The notes beneath the pieces were generated by a model. That model made no database searches and was not told the DNA's origin. It saw nothing but the letters and a program-made list of their open reading frames with translations. Source: Acinetobacter sp. WCHA55 (GTDB taxonomy: Bacteria > Pseudomonadota > Gammaproteobacteria > Pseudomonadales > Moraxellaceae). From it: a stretch of 64,000 nt of DNA. How positions within the stretch are numbered: position 1 is the first letter of the stretch; each line of letters begins with the position of its first letter. A program made the translations under genes and the position numbers. The stretch spans positions 7,540 to 71,539 of the forward strand of contig NZ_CP032280.1 of the NCBI RefSeq assembly GCF_002165305.2, read 5' to 3'. Below are positions 49,601 through 57,973 of this stretch, one piece after another.

Positions 49601-52600
49601 GATGTTTGCCACGGTATGCAGTGCATTTTTAAGCAATTCCACGTTTTTAAAGCCAGTGAATGTTTCATCTGAGCGCAAGCCCCCAGTAATATCAACACCC
49701 TCAATGCTTTCCGTATTGGCAAAGGTACTCAAGAAATCGTCTACGGTTTCAATTGAGGAACCACCAAGGATATTTTTGGCTTTTTTCTCACCCACGGCCA
49801 GCGACAGCATTGTAAAAATCTCTGCTGGACTGTTGGTGATTGGGGTCGCACTGAGTAGCACTACACCATCACCCAGCGCATTGGTACCGCGTACATATTC
49901 AGACTTAATTTTCGCTGACACGGCGCGGGTAGATAGCTGTTTTTCACCCAAAAGGGATAGGCCACGGATGGTATTAAAGTTTCCTGAACCTTCGCTGGCA
50001 TCACCATTTTTGAACATTTGTGCTTCATCAAACACAATTGAATCAATGCCAAGGTCTTCAAAGTAAGGTAAACGGCCCTTATCACCCTGCATATCGGCTT
50101 TTTTATCGGCCAAGAATGCATTGTAGGCCTGACGGTCTTTATCTTTGCTCAGGTCATATCCTGTTAGCTTTGGTGCATAGTATTTTTCAATACTTGAATC
50201 TTTTAACGGGATCATGGTGAACGCATCGCTGGTCATTAAAATAATGCGCCAGTCTTTTGACTTAATCAGTAGGTTTAAGTCCGTTCCATAGTTCGCGCTA
50301 TTAATCGACTCTAGGCTGTTTTCCTTGGAACCAATCACCAATACACCGCTATGGTCTGTAAGGGTCATTTTTACATCACGTAGCCATTTACTGATCGTAT
50401 GTGACGGCACCACAAACGCCGTGCGCTTTTTCACCCCAATATTATGAAGGTTTTGCGCTGTTGCAATTGATGCCATAGTCTTACCAAGGCCCACGTCAAA
50501 TCCTGTAATCCCCTCAAAGCGACGACTTAAACGGCGGATCTCGGCATTTTGATAGGTCTGTAATGCTTCAAAACCCTCAAATTGCGGACTAAACCCATCA
50601 ATTTCGATAGGCGATTCATCCAGCTCTGTAACCATTTCTTTGTTGAACGGGTCATTCAGCTTTCCGTCCAATTCTTGCATAAACGCTTCATTGGAATGCA
50701 AATAAGATACAAACGTCGCATCAATTTCGCGGACGTACTTCAGAAAAGCCTCCATTACAAAGTCATGCTTTGCACGGCTCACATCTTTGGGTACACGTAG
50801 AGTAAGGCGGGTATTGTTATTGATTGCATCTAACAAACGATTTAAGAAGTAAACCCGTACATCACTTGGGAAATTACCGTGTTTTAACCAGCGGGCCACA
50901 TCATCAAAGGTCGGCACCTTCGCTTGAACTTCCACACGGCCCTCAGTATTCACAAAAACATCATCACCGCCGTAAATACTGAGAAAGTCACTTTTGATTG
51001 ATATATCAATATTGGTTGCACGTAGGCTTAAATTGAGCTTGTTTACATCGACATGATTAATATGCTCACTGGCCTTGTGGCGCTGTGAAATCAGTTTTTC
51101 GCGTAAAACTGGATCTGTTGCTGTCTCAATTTCAGCATTGATACGGGCCAAGAACTCGCCATAGTTACCCACGTAATAATCCCGATTTAACGATACCTTG
51201 GTACCGTCACCGTTCACGGCGTAGTTATCGTCGGTAAGCGGGTTAAAGTCTGGATTACTTTTCTTGATCTCTTCAACCGATACCATGAAGTTATCAGCAC
51301 GGCCCATGTACACGGCGTTTTCATAAGCTGATTTAACATCTAAGGTTTGAGCTACTTCAATTGCGGTACCGTACCAGTATGCTGACAAATCAGCACCATC
51401 AAAGGCTTTAGCATTGAAGTTCAACATTGTGCGCAAAGCGGAGTTTTTATATTTCTTGCTCTGCACATCTTTCAGAATGCCTTTCATTGCGCTTGTAAGC
51501 GCCGTGTAGTGCTCTGAATATTTCCCAGTAATGTCGGTCTGCAAAGCCTCATAAAGCGCAAATTGCGTCAACCAGTAAGCATATGCATCACTATTCGCCC
51601 CTACAGTGACATCCAGCATTTGATTTGCCCATGCTGGGACAGAAATACGGGCCGATTGGCTATAGGTTCGATAGGCGTTTAAATCGTCAAGGCTCATGCC
51701 TGAATGGAAGGCCATTAAAGCCGTTTCAAAGTTTTCAACATTGGCATATCCACTTGATTGCTGGACAGCTACCCATTGCCCGCCCATATATTCAAACGTG
51801 GTACCCGCCATAACGCGAACATCACCCTCTTGAATGGTCACGCTTGGCTGTGTATCAGCCAAATCCAATGCATTCAAGTCAATACGGCTGTCTGGAAAGC
51901 GACGAATAAGCTTTAAAATATTGGCTAAGCTATCGTCACTGACTACCGCTTCAATTTCACGTTGTTTATTGCGCCAGTCTGTAACCTTGGTTACTTGGCC
52001 CAGTACGTTGTTAATGCCTTCGGTTTTATAGTATTTACCCGCAATGATGTTTTCATCTAAAACACGGGAAGTTTTTAGTAATTCAATCTGGCCGTTTTCG
52101 TACAAGTTTTCGATTTTTGCTGTGAGTTCTTCACTGTGCTTGCGGTACACAATAATATCCGTGACCACATCGGCACCAGTAGGGTGAAATACCTTATTTG
52201 GCAAGCGATAAGCGCCGACCAAATCAGCTTTAAGTGAAATTTGCTGGCGGAACTTTCGACTAGATGCACCTGTCATTAATTTGGTACTGGCAAGGAATAC
52301 AGCCAATTTTCCATACTTCAGTTTGTCAATTGAGCGCTTAACGAAATACGTGTCTAAATCGTCCTCAGCATAAATATCTAAACGGGCATTGCTACCACGG
52401 GCCGACTTTGAACCAAAGGGCACGTTAGTAATGACGGCATCATATGTGTTGTCTTGGGTTTTTGATGCAATCGCTTCAAATGGGCTTACGATAACGTTGT
52501 GATTTGTACCATCATTCACCATACCGTTAATGGTACCTGACACTTGATCAAGCTCAACACTTTGCATGATGGTATTTTCTGGACGGCCCACGGCGAAAAT

Positions 52601-52993
52601 ACCTGTCCCCGCGCAAGGATCTAGGACGGCACCACCGTCGAAGCCTAGATCTTTCATCAAGTCCCACATCGCATTCGCTAAAGGTAATGGGGTGTAATAC
52701 TCGTACTGACTCCCTTTAACCCCTTCAACTTCCAAATTACCGCCCTTACCTGTGTAACGGGATAAAATTAGTTTCTCTTCAGCGGTCGCCGTGCGCGATG
52801 GGTCATTTTCCAACTCACGCATCAAGGCAACGGCTTTATTGTTATTGGCTTGGCGGGTTCTCGGTGTAATTTTTTGGTCTGCAAACTCAAAAACACCCGT
52901 CGGGGTTTCTTCTGGGGCAATCTTGCTTTTTAAAGCGCCTAATGCACTTTTAAAAACAGTCAATCCTTTCTTAGCCGTGTTGTTTACTGGCAT
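46631..52993 (-). CDS. DarB-like giant methyltransferase-helicase (antirestriction type)
   Basis: 2120 residues. N-terminal methyltransferase: YYTPLPLANAMWDLM (about 99), AdoMet motif VLDPCAGTGIF (about 123), and NVPFG at about 188 in place of NPPY/F. Long middle part (about 330-800) of unknown fold. SNF2-type helicase: Walker A DVGLGKTM (about 832), DEAQ (about 988), SATPITNSPAEIF (about 1040), and helicase C TGWTPDSLQQRNGRGVRQ (about 1450). C-terminal coiled coils. This is the size and order of P1 DarB, a virion-carried protein that protects injected DNA from type I restriction. The catalytic methyltransferase loop is degenerate (V for P), as in DarB-like proteins. Confidence 0.85.
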   Translation of the reverse strand: MPVNNTAKKGLTVFKSALGALKSKIAPEETPTGVFEFADQKITPRTRQANNNKAVALMRELENDPSRTATAEEKLILSRYTGKGGNLEVEGVKGSQYEYYTPLPLANAMWDLMKDLGFDGGAVLDPCAGTGIFAVGRPENTIMQSVELDQVSGTINGMVNDGTNHNVIVSPFEAIASKTQDNTYDAVITNVPFGSKSARGSNARLDIYAEDDLDTYFVKRSIDKLKYGKLAVFLASTKLMTGASSRKFRQQISLKADLVGAYRLPNKVFHPTGADVVTDIIVYRKHSEELTAKIENLYENGQIELLKTSRVLDENIIAGKYYKTEGINNVLGQVTKVTDWRNKQREIEAVVSDDSLANILKLIRRFPDSRIDLNALDLADTQPSVTIQEGDVRVMAGTTFEYMGGQWVAVQQSSGYANVENFETALMAFHSGMSLDDLNAYRTYSQSARISVPAWANQMLDVTVGANSDAYAYWLTQFALYEALQTDITGKYSEHYTALTSAMKGILKDVQSKKYKNSALRTMLNFNAKAFDGADLSAYWYGTAIEVAQTLDVKSAYENAVYMGRADNFMVSVEEIKKSNPDFNPLTDDNYAVNGDGTKVSLNRDYYVGNYGEFLARINAEIETATDPVLREKLISQRHKASEHINHVDVNKLNLSLRATNIDISIKSDFLSIYGGDDVFVNTEGRVEVQAKVPTFDDVARWLKHGNFPSDVRVYFLNRLLDAINNNTRLTLRVPKDVSRAKHDFVMEAFLKYVREIDATFVSYLHSNEAFMQELDGKLNDPFNKEMVTELDESPIEIDGFSPQFEGFEALQTYQNAEIRRLSRRFEGITGFDVGLGKTMASIATAQNLHNIGVKKRTAFVVPSHTISKWLRDVKMTLTDHSGVLVIGSKENSLESINSANYGTDLNLLIKSKDWRIILMTSDAFTMIPLKDSSIEKYYAPKLTGYDLSKDKDRQAYNAFLADKKADMQGDKGRLPYFEDLGIDSIVFDEAQMFKNGDASEGSGNFNTIRGLSLLGEKQLSTRAVSAKIKSEYVRGTNALGDGVVLLSATPITNSPAEIFTMLSLAVGEKKAKNILGGSSIETVDDFLSTFANTESIEGVDITGGLRSDETFTGFKNVELLKNALHTVANIQTARENDLKIPEQEDVPTSIELSQSDRLVLSDLKRAYGLARLAVGNGLHDADDQQFLEEMSQRLGEPADLIAHPFNLISKMQDLILMGQDAVLERGYYINYIAPEDETLAQRVVDAFNKKPPKFTTKRNYPLVEEGDLKIKKRAKNFGESDEYEITVRAYLNEEQNQLCLTANDMKAISILFEVADKNGLDLKPRLSAKLQSMVDNFKQEQLTPMHQGHAKQIIFCDTLAMHHTIKQALIQYCGVPKSQIAILNASIKPDGSSGKVVTDDVQDIQDGFSSNKYTVVIANKKADTGIDLQRGTQAIHHLTTGWTPDSLQQRNGRGVRQGNQQAKVRVYLYNANGTFDEYKLRVINGKSDWINKLMNKSEATGGTLSVSGELSNDELDLMIQADSQEAIEQLLNEREKREVQARLDRTTKQTQMLLTIARRSGLQAEDSKEEVTNALIVLDYKKYVSLLKDEAKTLKTEKLENIQAQKQAIVDRYNGYIPNNTIENWDKGLRSYAEPRGGEPRHTSSLRTYSFGEDFKSIELVKNVLAEDKGPIHQMANNKYSSIQRMAETSKETLFNYEDSPFSREEREMLFNGTARYRDEMGQIERNGDLVKAVNSETGEVLYGMISVKNFEIKYVFNSGFAPTSKSTISVLNANERATAIQAFIDYELARLNELKVYDYTALTTDQANRFVKFSRDLPEVRQAVEAELKTAQAEWITGESKVYATDVRHKEKRQCYWSRHIFTAFYQANPALVQAFNSAFDDVVKAVEFEGENTAILVIPNDKMHLIDQVATSIGYRNRLLDDLYDFAEAQKVKLSFDGADSSMVNDFYQEKVDAVRDTFKRYSLGQLPLPYSTDTVLTDDQKNEILEAMLVTALGEWVSDVKPFYERGRMEYAYKSILETFALDQSSPEAIVKANTKYHSGMGRFKNMSLTGVAFLGTGSFGSAFKSTYKDTMKTYAESIRKKCLWDNRNTCWVVDPEVMLWMMKQDWFKLDEVEFY

Positions 52994-53011
52994 GGACTTC
53001 TACTCTTTAAA

Positions 53012-53069
53012 GGGAACTTTCACCATTAATTTTAGGCAAGTGAAAGTGCCTGATTTTTCGATATTCCTT
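53012..53069 (-). promoter_or_regulatory. AGGAATATCGAAAAA box and hairpin before the giant gene
   Basis: AAGGAATATCGAAAAA (53054-53069) comes directly after a terminator, then GGCACTTTCAC...GTGAAAGTTCC (53012-53050) forms a hairpin 18 bp before the ATG. Confidence 0.55.
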
Positions 53070-53074
53070 GCAAT

Positions 53075-53104
53075 AAAAAACCGCCTAAATAAAAGGCGGT
53101 TTTT
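53075..53104. terminator. Rho-independent terminator, possibly bidirectional
   Basis: AAAAACCGCCTTTTATTTAG then GCGGTTTTTT, after the polyvalent gene on the minus strand. A-runs on the other side allow plus-strand use. Confidence 0.85.
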
Positions 53105-53116
53105 GTTCATTTGAAC
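53105..53116. repeat. GTTCATTTGAAC palindrome
   Basis: A perfect copy, next to the terminator, 11 bp past the stop of the polyvalent gene. The 17-bp-spaced neighbour at 53122 is strongly degenerate. Confidence 0.7.
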
Positions 53117-53126
53117 ATCATGTTTA

Positions 53127-54791
53127 TTATTTGAGTTCAGACTCAAGGCGTTTGCTGGCTGTGAGTTCAATCATTGCGCCTAAAGCCTCAGCATGCACGA
53201 TATTGCCACACTTACGGATCGCCGTTTTAATATCGGCCGTGGTGTAATTTTCACCCGCATCAAAGGTAATCGCTGGGATAAACTTCTCCCCATTTGCTTT
53301 AGCGATTTCTAAGCGCTTACGGCCATGAACCACATAAGACTTTGAACCTTGATGAAACAAAACAATAGGCTCTTTAATCGTCGCTTTCGCCTCATTCATG
53401 CTTTGATCAAGCATACTTAAATCAAGCTTACGCACGGGCCAAAGTTCAAATTTTCCATCATTCACCCATGAATCCATCATTGCGCCTTGAATACTGTCAA
53501 GCATGGCCGTTTTACCGCCATAAATGCGCGATTTAAAGTCTTCTACGCTCATTTCGACAATTGAGCCAGCACCATTAAAGTTTTCATCGTAATGCGAACG
53601 GTAGAGCTGTATAGCAATAGTTTTTGACGTTACACCAAGAATCACCTTATGTTCATCAAAATTTCCGTGTCGGTCATTCTGAGAAATAACAAATACTCGG
53701 CCGTCATAGTCGTGCGGTGTACCCAGTGCAACAAAGACATCTAGTTCATCACCATCGGCACCAAGCGTATCTTCAAAGTAGCCGTAATGCGCTGACATTT
53801 GTGTCTGCCATGGCTGACCGTTTTCATCCACACCAGAACGTGTACTACCCACTGGATTTTCAATGGCGATTTTCATACCAGAAATATCTAGTTTGGCCGT
53901 GTGGTAATCGTTATTGACCAGCTGTTCATGCGTTGGGTTTTCCCCCGCATTTAAAATACTGGTGCCCGCAGTTTGTGCAATCACATCGGGTAGCTGAATC
54001 GTATTGTTTTGCGCCATGGATTGATTAAAACCATTGCCGATTTCAGGCTTAATAAACGCAAGTTGATTGTCCACCAGCTGAATATAGCGATTCACAAAAT
54101 CCATGCATTCTTGAATGCTGATCCCGTTAAATGTCATGGTCTGCATATGAATATTGCCTTGATAAGCCTCCACATCAAAGGTGTACAGTCTATTTTCATT
54201 GATACGGAACTGGTACTGCTCAGAATCATTAGAAAGTAAACCGTTTCTACCCTCCACCCATCCACTATCACGGAATAAGTCTTTTAAATCGCCCGCCGTG
54301 CGCTGGGTTTCATCTGGTGTATTGGTACTGTCCAGCATGCCAGCATGCTTGGTCTGCTCCAAGGCACCATCACTATCGATCAATTGGCCCAGCTCATTCA
54401 ATAAAACAGCACCCGCTTGGCCTAAACTGTCAAGCAGGGAACCATCCGATGCCTTTTGACTCACCACATTCACAGCATCCACAAACACCTTGGGCGTAGA
54501 TACGCTGTGCAATAACATCTTGGTAGAATCGATGGCACCCTGTAGGGTTTCAATAGTGATTTCCCCATTTTGAACAATGCGCTCAAATGGCGATAAATCA
54601 ATATTATGAAATGGATCTTCTGGCACAGTGGTCGCTGTTACGCTACCGCCTTTCAACAAGGTCACAATTTCAGAAATACGCTTGGATGCACGGATCTTAT
54701 CCACACCTTTTAGCTCATTCGCTTTTAGCTGGGCCACAAGTCCCACACGTTCACTTGAAAGCTTAATTTTCTCAATGGGAGTAATTTTCAT
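53127..54791 (-). CDS. Polyvalent protein with InPase-like and ParB-like domains
   Basis: 554 residues. Residues about 300-430 (IENPVGSTRSGVDENGQPWQ, then GYFEDTLGADGDELDVFV, ISQNDRHGNFDEHKV) match the inorganic-pyrophosphatase-like (InPase) domain of phage polyvalent proteins. The C-terminal part (about 480-530, EPIVLFHQGSKSYVVHGRKR) resembles a ParB/Srx nuclease-like fold. The N-terminal part is helical. Such proteins are thought to be delivered with DNA to counter host defences. TAAGGA overlapping the upstream stop is its ribosome binding site. Cluster with two other giant genes supports the call. Confidence 0.75.
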   Translation of the reverse strand: MKITPIEKIKLSSERVGLVAQLKANELKGVDKIRASKRISEIVTLLKGGSVTATTVPEDPFHNIDLSPFERIVQNGEITIETLQGAIDSTKMLLHSVSTPKVFVDAVNVVSQKASDGSLLDSLGQAGAVLLNELGQLIDSDGALEQTKHAGMLDSTNTPDETQRTAGDLKDLFRDSGWVEGRNGLLSNDSEQYQFRINENRLYTFDVEAYQGNIHMQTMTFNGISIQECMDFVNRYIQLVDNQLAFIKPEIGNGFNQSMAQNNTIQLPDVIAQTAGTSILNAGENPTHEQLVNNDYHTAKLDISGMKIAIENPVGSTRSGVDENGQPWQTQMSAHYGYFEDTLGADGDELDVFVALGTPHDYDGRVFVISQNDRHGNFDEHKVILGVTSKTIAIQLYRSHYDENFNGAGSIVEMSVEDFKSRIYGGKTAMLDSIQGAMMDSWVNDGKFELWPVRKLDLSMLDQSMNEAKATIKEPIVLFHQGSKSYVVHGRKRLEIAKANGEKFIPAITFDAGENYTTADIKTAIRKCGNIVHAEALGAMIELTASKRLESELK

Positions 54792-54802
54792 TGTGCTATT
54801 CC

Positions 54803-57235
54803 TTAAACTTCAAGTGAAATGGCATAGTTTGCATATGCGTCTGTTGCTTGCTCGAATAGAGCCTCTAATGCTGGATCTAGGTTTTCAGCAATGGCAATGA
54901 GCTTGTCACCAAAATCAGCGGATGACATATCTTCAGTACCCGCAACGACACGCTCTAAGAACTGTTGATCATCAGACACGGCGTTATTGTTTTGGCTATC
55001 ATCATTGTTCATTTGAACATCTTGTTCATCGCTTTGAGTGTTGTTTTCAAGCTGGTGTTCAATGTGGCTGTTTACACCTTCAAATAGGCTCTTAACTGCC
55101 AACTCAACACCTTCACGTGAAGGGGTGAACATGCCATAAGTTACAATTGCTTCATCCGTCACAGCACCGCGACTTTCATCCATTAAAACTTCATCAATGC
55201 GGAACTCTGTTGTTGACGCTAAAGGCGCAAAGTTAAACTTGTATTTATATGTTTGGCCGTTCAGGGTTACATCACGAATTGCTGTGCTACCACTCATAGA
55301 CCAACCGTCCATTTTTGAAAGCTTTTTAGCGATTAATTTAGCCAAGTCAACTTTACTTGTAACTGCAGTCACTTCATCAAAGGTTACAAATGCTTCACTC
55401 AGGTTAAGATAGTCCTCACCAGATTTAAGCTTTAATCGACTCGCCGTGCTCTCCCATGATAATGATGCACCTTCTACCGATTCACCCAGTCTTTGTAGGC
55501 GCACCGCAAGCCAGCTTTTCACTTGGTTTAAATCACCGACAAACTCACCGCCTACACCCGCGATAGAAACAAAGGCCGTATAGGTATCGCCGTCTTTAGT
55601 AACTTTAATCGTGCCTTCTTTTTTGCGACCGTTTTTAATCTCGTAAAGTGCTGTGTTTTCCGACTTGTTCATTTGAACATTTTGTTTACCTTGTTCATTG
55701 GTTGTATTTGGGTTTAGATTGTCTGCCTCAACGATCTGTTGTGCGATTTGCTCAATATCTTGACTGGTATCAAGGTCTTTTAGAATATTGGTATCACCAG
55801 CACCCAACCATGCACTGAACACCCACTGATCGTTATACGTTTCATCAATAAAAGCACTAATCGTTAAACGGTTTTTATTAGGTGTATCTAGGACAAATGC
55901 ATGTGTATTTCGTTTGGCTGTTCTGTCGTCGGTAAAGCCGTGCTCAGCGATTAATAAATCTTTTAGCGCCGTTGCTTTATTGACAATAAGTTGCTCTTTA
56001 CTCAATTGAACATTTTGTTCATTTTCTAAAGTTGCTTTTAAATCCGTATGGAACTTCTCAGCACCTTCAGCGGTTAGACCTGATTCACCAGCTTTACCAA
56101 TCTCAGTTTGATTTAACTTGCGCGTCGCTTCAGCATCAATTTCTTGCTGAATGGCATTGTACTGTGCATCCAATGTACGCAATTCAAGTTGATCCGCTTC
56201 GACTTGGCCCACAAGCTCAGAAAGCAGTAATTCATCTTTAGCACGGGAAGCCTGTGCATCTTTGAACTTTTTATGGTTACGGGCCAGTAGGCGGGTCATA
56301 CGTTCAGCAATAACGTTGTATTTCTTCGCGTCCACGGCGCGGGGTTGCAAAATAGCTGTGACATCACGCTTATTTAACATCCACTTCCAAGACGTTAAAA
56401 CATCATCTGAGGACAGTTTTGCAGGGGTAGAATCTGGATTAGCAAAAAGCACCGTAATTTTTTGTGAATCGCTCATTTCAAAGATAGCGCCCACGTTCGC
56501 TACACCATTGCGCTTAAATGGCTCAATTGGCGTTACGGTCTTAACAAAGAACTCTTCATTGTCATAGGCTTTTAAGGCCTCTGCCATGCGCGTTACAGTC
56601 TGTTGTAGGTTTCGATGCTTAATAATCATCGCATCCAGCATTGGCCCAAATTCGCATGAGTCATCAATCACTAGACGGATAATATCACGCGGGGTCACGT
56701 GTTCGAGCAACTGGCCTTCTGGATCACAACGGCGCATATCCATCATTAACTGGGAAATACTTCCGCCGTGTGAACGGATGCAACCATCTACCCATTCAAC
56801 AGACTTGGTAGCCCCGATTGAATCAAGTTCTAAAGCATCACTGGCAAGCACAAACGGCGTACCACTTGGGATATTGGCACCATCTAAAAACGTTTTAATT
56901 GCACTATCAGTCATCGGCACAACGTTACGAATACTGCCCGTTTGCAACTCTGGAAGGTATTTACCGCATAGGCGAATGGCCTGTTCACTACTTACAGCGC
57001 CTTTAATCGCAACATGATCAAGTAAGGCCCCTGTAGAGTCGATAACGTTCATTAACTGCCATTGGTCATGTTCATCGCTACCATCGCACAAAATAGCGGA
57101 AATAGAGCGTGCAACACCAGACAATTGGCCGATATTGGCCTCACATGAATCCAGCATTGCAGATGATGACGGTTTAATAATTTTGACATTCTGCCCCGTG
57201 GTAAATTTCGGGGTGAAAAGCGGATGTTTCAACAT
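54803..57235 (-). CDS. Large multidomain polyvalent-type protein with DNA-repeat linkers
   Basis: 810 residues. At least three soluble segments are joined by Asn/Gln-rich linkers at about 408-420 (NEQNVQLSKEQ), 513-528 (NEQGKQNVQMN) and 737-750 (SDEQDVQMNNDD). Each linker is encoded by the 17-bp-phased GTTCATTTGAAC-type sequence. The segments include a coiled coil (about 325-410, KDAQASRAKDELLLSELVGQ) and two related beta modules (about 430-510 and 540-730). No enzyme motif identified. Probably co-injected with the DarB-like and InPase-like proteins. A hairpin stands before the ATG. Confidence 0.65.
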   Translation of the reverse strand: MLKHPLFTPKFTTGQNVKIIKPSSSAMLDSCEANIGQLSGVARSISAILCDGSDEHDQWQLMNVIDSTGALLDHVAIKGAVSSEQAIRLCGKYLPELQTGSIRNVVPMTDSAIKTFLDGANIPSGTPFVLASDALELDSIGATKSVEWVDGCIRSHGGSISQLMMDMRRCDPEGQLLEHVTPRDIIRLVIDDSCEFGPMLDAMIIKHRNLQQTVTRMAEALKAYDNEEFFVKTVTPIEPFKRNGVANVGAIFEMSDSQKITVLFANPDSTPAKLSSDDVLTSWKWMLNKRDVTAILQPRAVDAKKYNVIAERMTRLLARNHKKFKDAQASRAKDELLLSELVGQVEADQLELRTLDAQYNAIQQEIDAEATRKLNQTEIGKAGESGLTAEGAEKFHTDLKATLENEQNVQLSKEQLIVNKATALKDLLIAEHGFTDDRTAKRNTHAFVLDTPNKNRLTISAFIDETYNDQWVFSAWLGAGDTNILKDLDTSQDIEQIAQQIVEADNLNPNTTNEQGKQNVQMNKSENTALYEIKNGRKKEGTIKVTKDGDTYTAFVSIAGVGGEFVGDLNQVKSWLAVRLQRLGESVEGASLSWESTASRLKLKSGEDYLNLSEAFVTFDEVTAVTSKVDLAKLIAKKLSKMDGWSMSGSTAIRDVTLNGQTYKYKFNFAPLASTTEFRIDEVLMDESRGAVTDEAIVTYGMFTPSREGVELAVKSLFEGVNSHIEHQLENNTQSDEQDVQMNNDDSQNNNAVSDDQQFLERVVAGTEDMSSADFGDKLIAIAENLDPALEALFEQATDAYANYAISLEV
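55007..55029. repeat. GTTCATTTGAAC palindrome with phased half site, in coding DNA
   Basis: GTTCATTTGAAC (55007-55018) and GTTCAT (55024-55029), 17 bp apart, encode part of the third linker of the 810-residue protein. Confidence 0.7.
55667..55696. repeat. GTTCATTTGAAC palindrome with phased half site, in coding DNA
   Basis: GTTCATTTGAAC (55667-55678) followed 17 bp on by GTTTACC; it encodes the second linker. Confidence 0.7.
56000..56028. repeat. Degenerate phased repeat pair in coding DNA
   Basis: ACTCAATTGAAC (56000-56011) and GTTCATTTTCTA (56017-56028), period 17 bp; it encodes the first linker. Confidence 0.55.
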
Positions 57236-57238
57236 GGT

Positions 57239-57310
57239 TTAAGCGCCTTTTATATTCAAGCCATGGGACTATTCTGGCCGAACTAAAAAGACGCTTTTTT
57301 GCTTATTCCA
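57239..57310 (-). promoter_or_regulatory. Stop-linked GGAATAA and hairpin before the 810-residue gene
   Basis: GGAATAA includes the upstream stop (TAA at 57303-57305). AAGCGTCTTTT...AAAAGGCGCTT (57241-57297) then pairs across about 35 bp, ending five bases before the ATG. Confidence 0.5.
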
Positions 57311-57971
57311 TAAAGTCGCGTAGCACTACATATGAAGTCGGAATAATTAAGGCCTCACTGACACCATTAGCATTGAGCGATTCAATCATGGCCTGTGACG
57401 GCGCAACTAAGAAGGTGCGCGAAATAGGCTTAACATCTAGGCCATATTGACGGTGAAAAATACCGACCGTTAGACGGCATGCATAGCTGGCTGGCGGATT
57501 TACGGTACCATCATCATTCACCATTAATTGAACCCAGTCCAATAGCCCGTTCCCAATATCCCCTTGCCCTGTTTCAAGCATGTTCAGCTGAATATCCGCC
57601 TCAGTTACATTTGTAAGTTGCTGGATCTGTCGTCCACCGACTTGGATTTGCTCAAAATTCGCCTGAATTAAAGGGATATTTGTCTCTGTCGCCAAGTAGG
57701 GGATATTGGGATTATTAAAAATAGGGTTTGAAGTGAGTCCGTTGTCTTCATAAGCCTCAAATTGTACAAAGTAATTGGCCGTTAAGATTTGACCAAGATC
57801 ATATAAATCCTTTTGGATTTGCTTGTACTCTTCAGCGGTATGGCCGAACCAATATTTAGCCGTGGTCGCCGTGCTGGTGATGGTGCCCATTTTGGCTTCG
57901 ACAACATTTTCGATTCTTTGAGTCGCTGACGTAATCAAGTTTTCATTAAACCGACCAATTTCAAATGCCAT
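57303..57971 (-). CDS. Virion structural protein (tail-type)
   Basis: 222 residues (MAFEIGRFNENLITSATQRI). Beta-rich with extended strands (NYFVQFEAYEDNGLTSNPIF). It follows the portal gene by 2 bp. Neck or tail proteins are common at this position. The specific role cannot be assigned. Confidence 0.6.
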   Translation of the reverse strand: MAFEIGRFNENLITSATQRIENVVEAKMGTITSTATTAKYWFGHTAEEYKQIQKDLYDLGQILTANYFVQFEAYEDNGLTSNPIFNNPNIPYLATETNIPLIQANFEQIQVGGRQIQQLTNVTEADIQLNMLETGQGDIGNGLLDWVQLMVNDDGTVNPPASYACRLTVGIFHRQYGLDVKPISRTFLVAPSQAMIESLNANGVSEALIIPTSYVVLRDFME

Positions 57972-57973
57972 GC

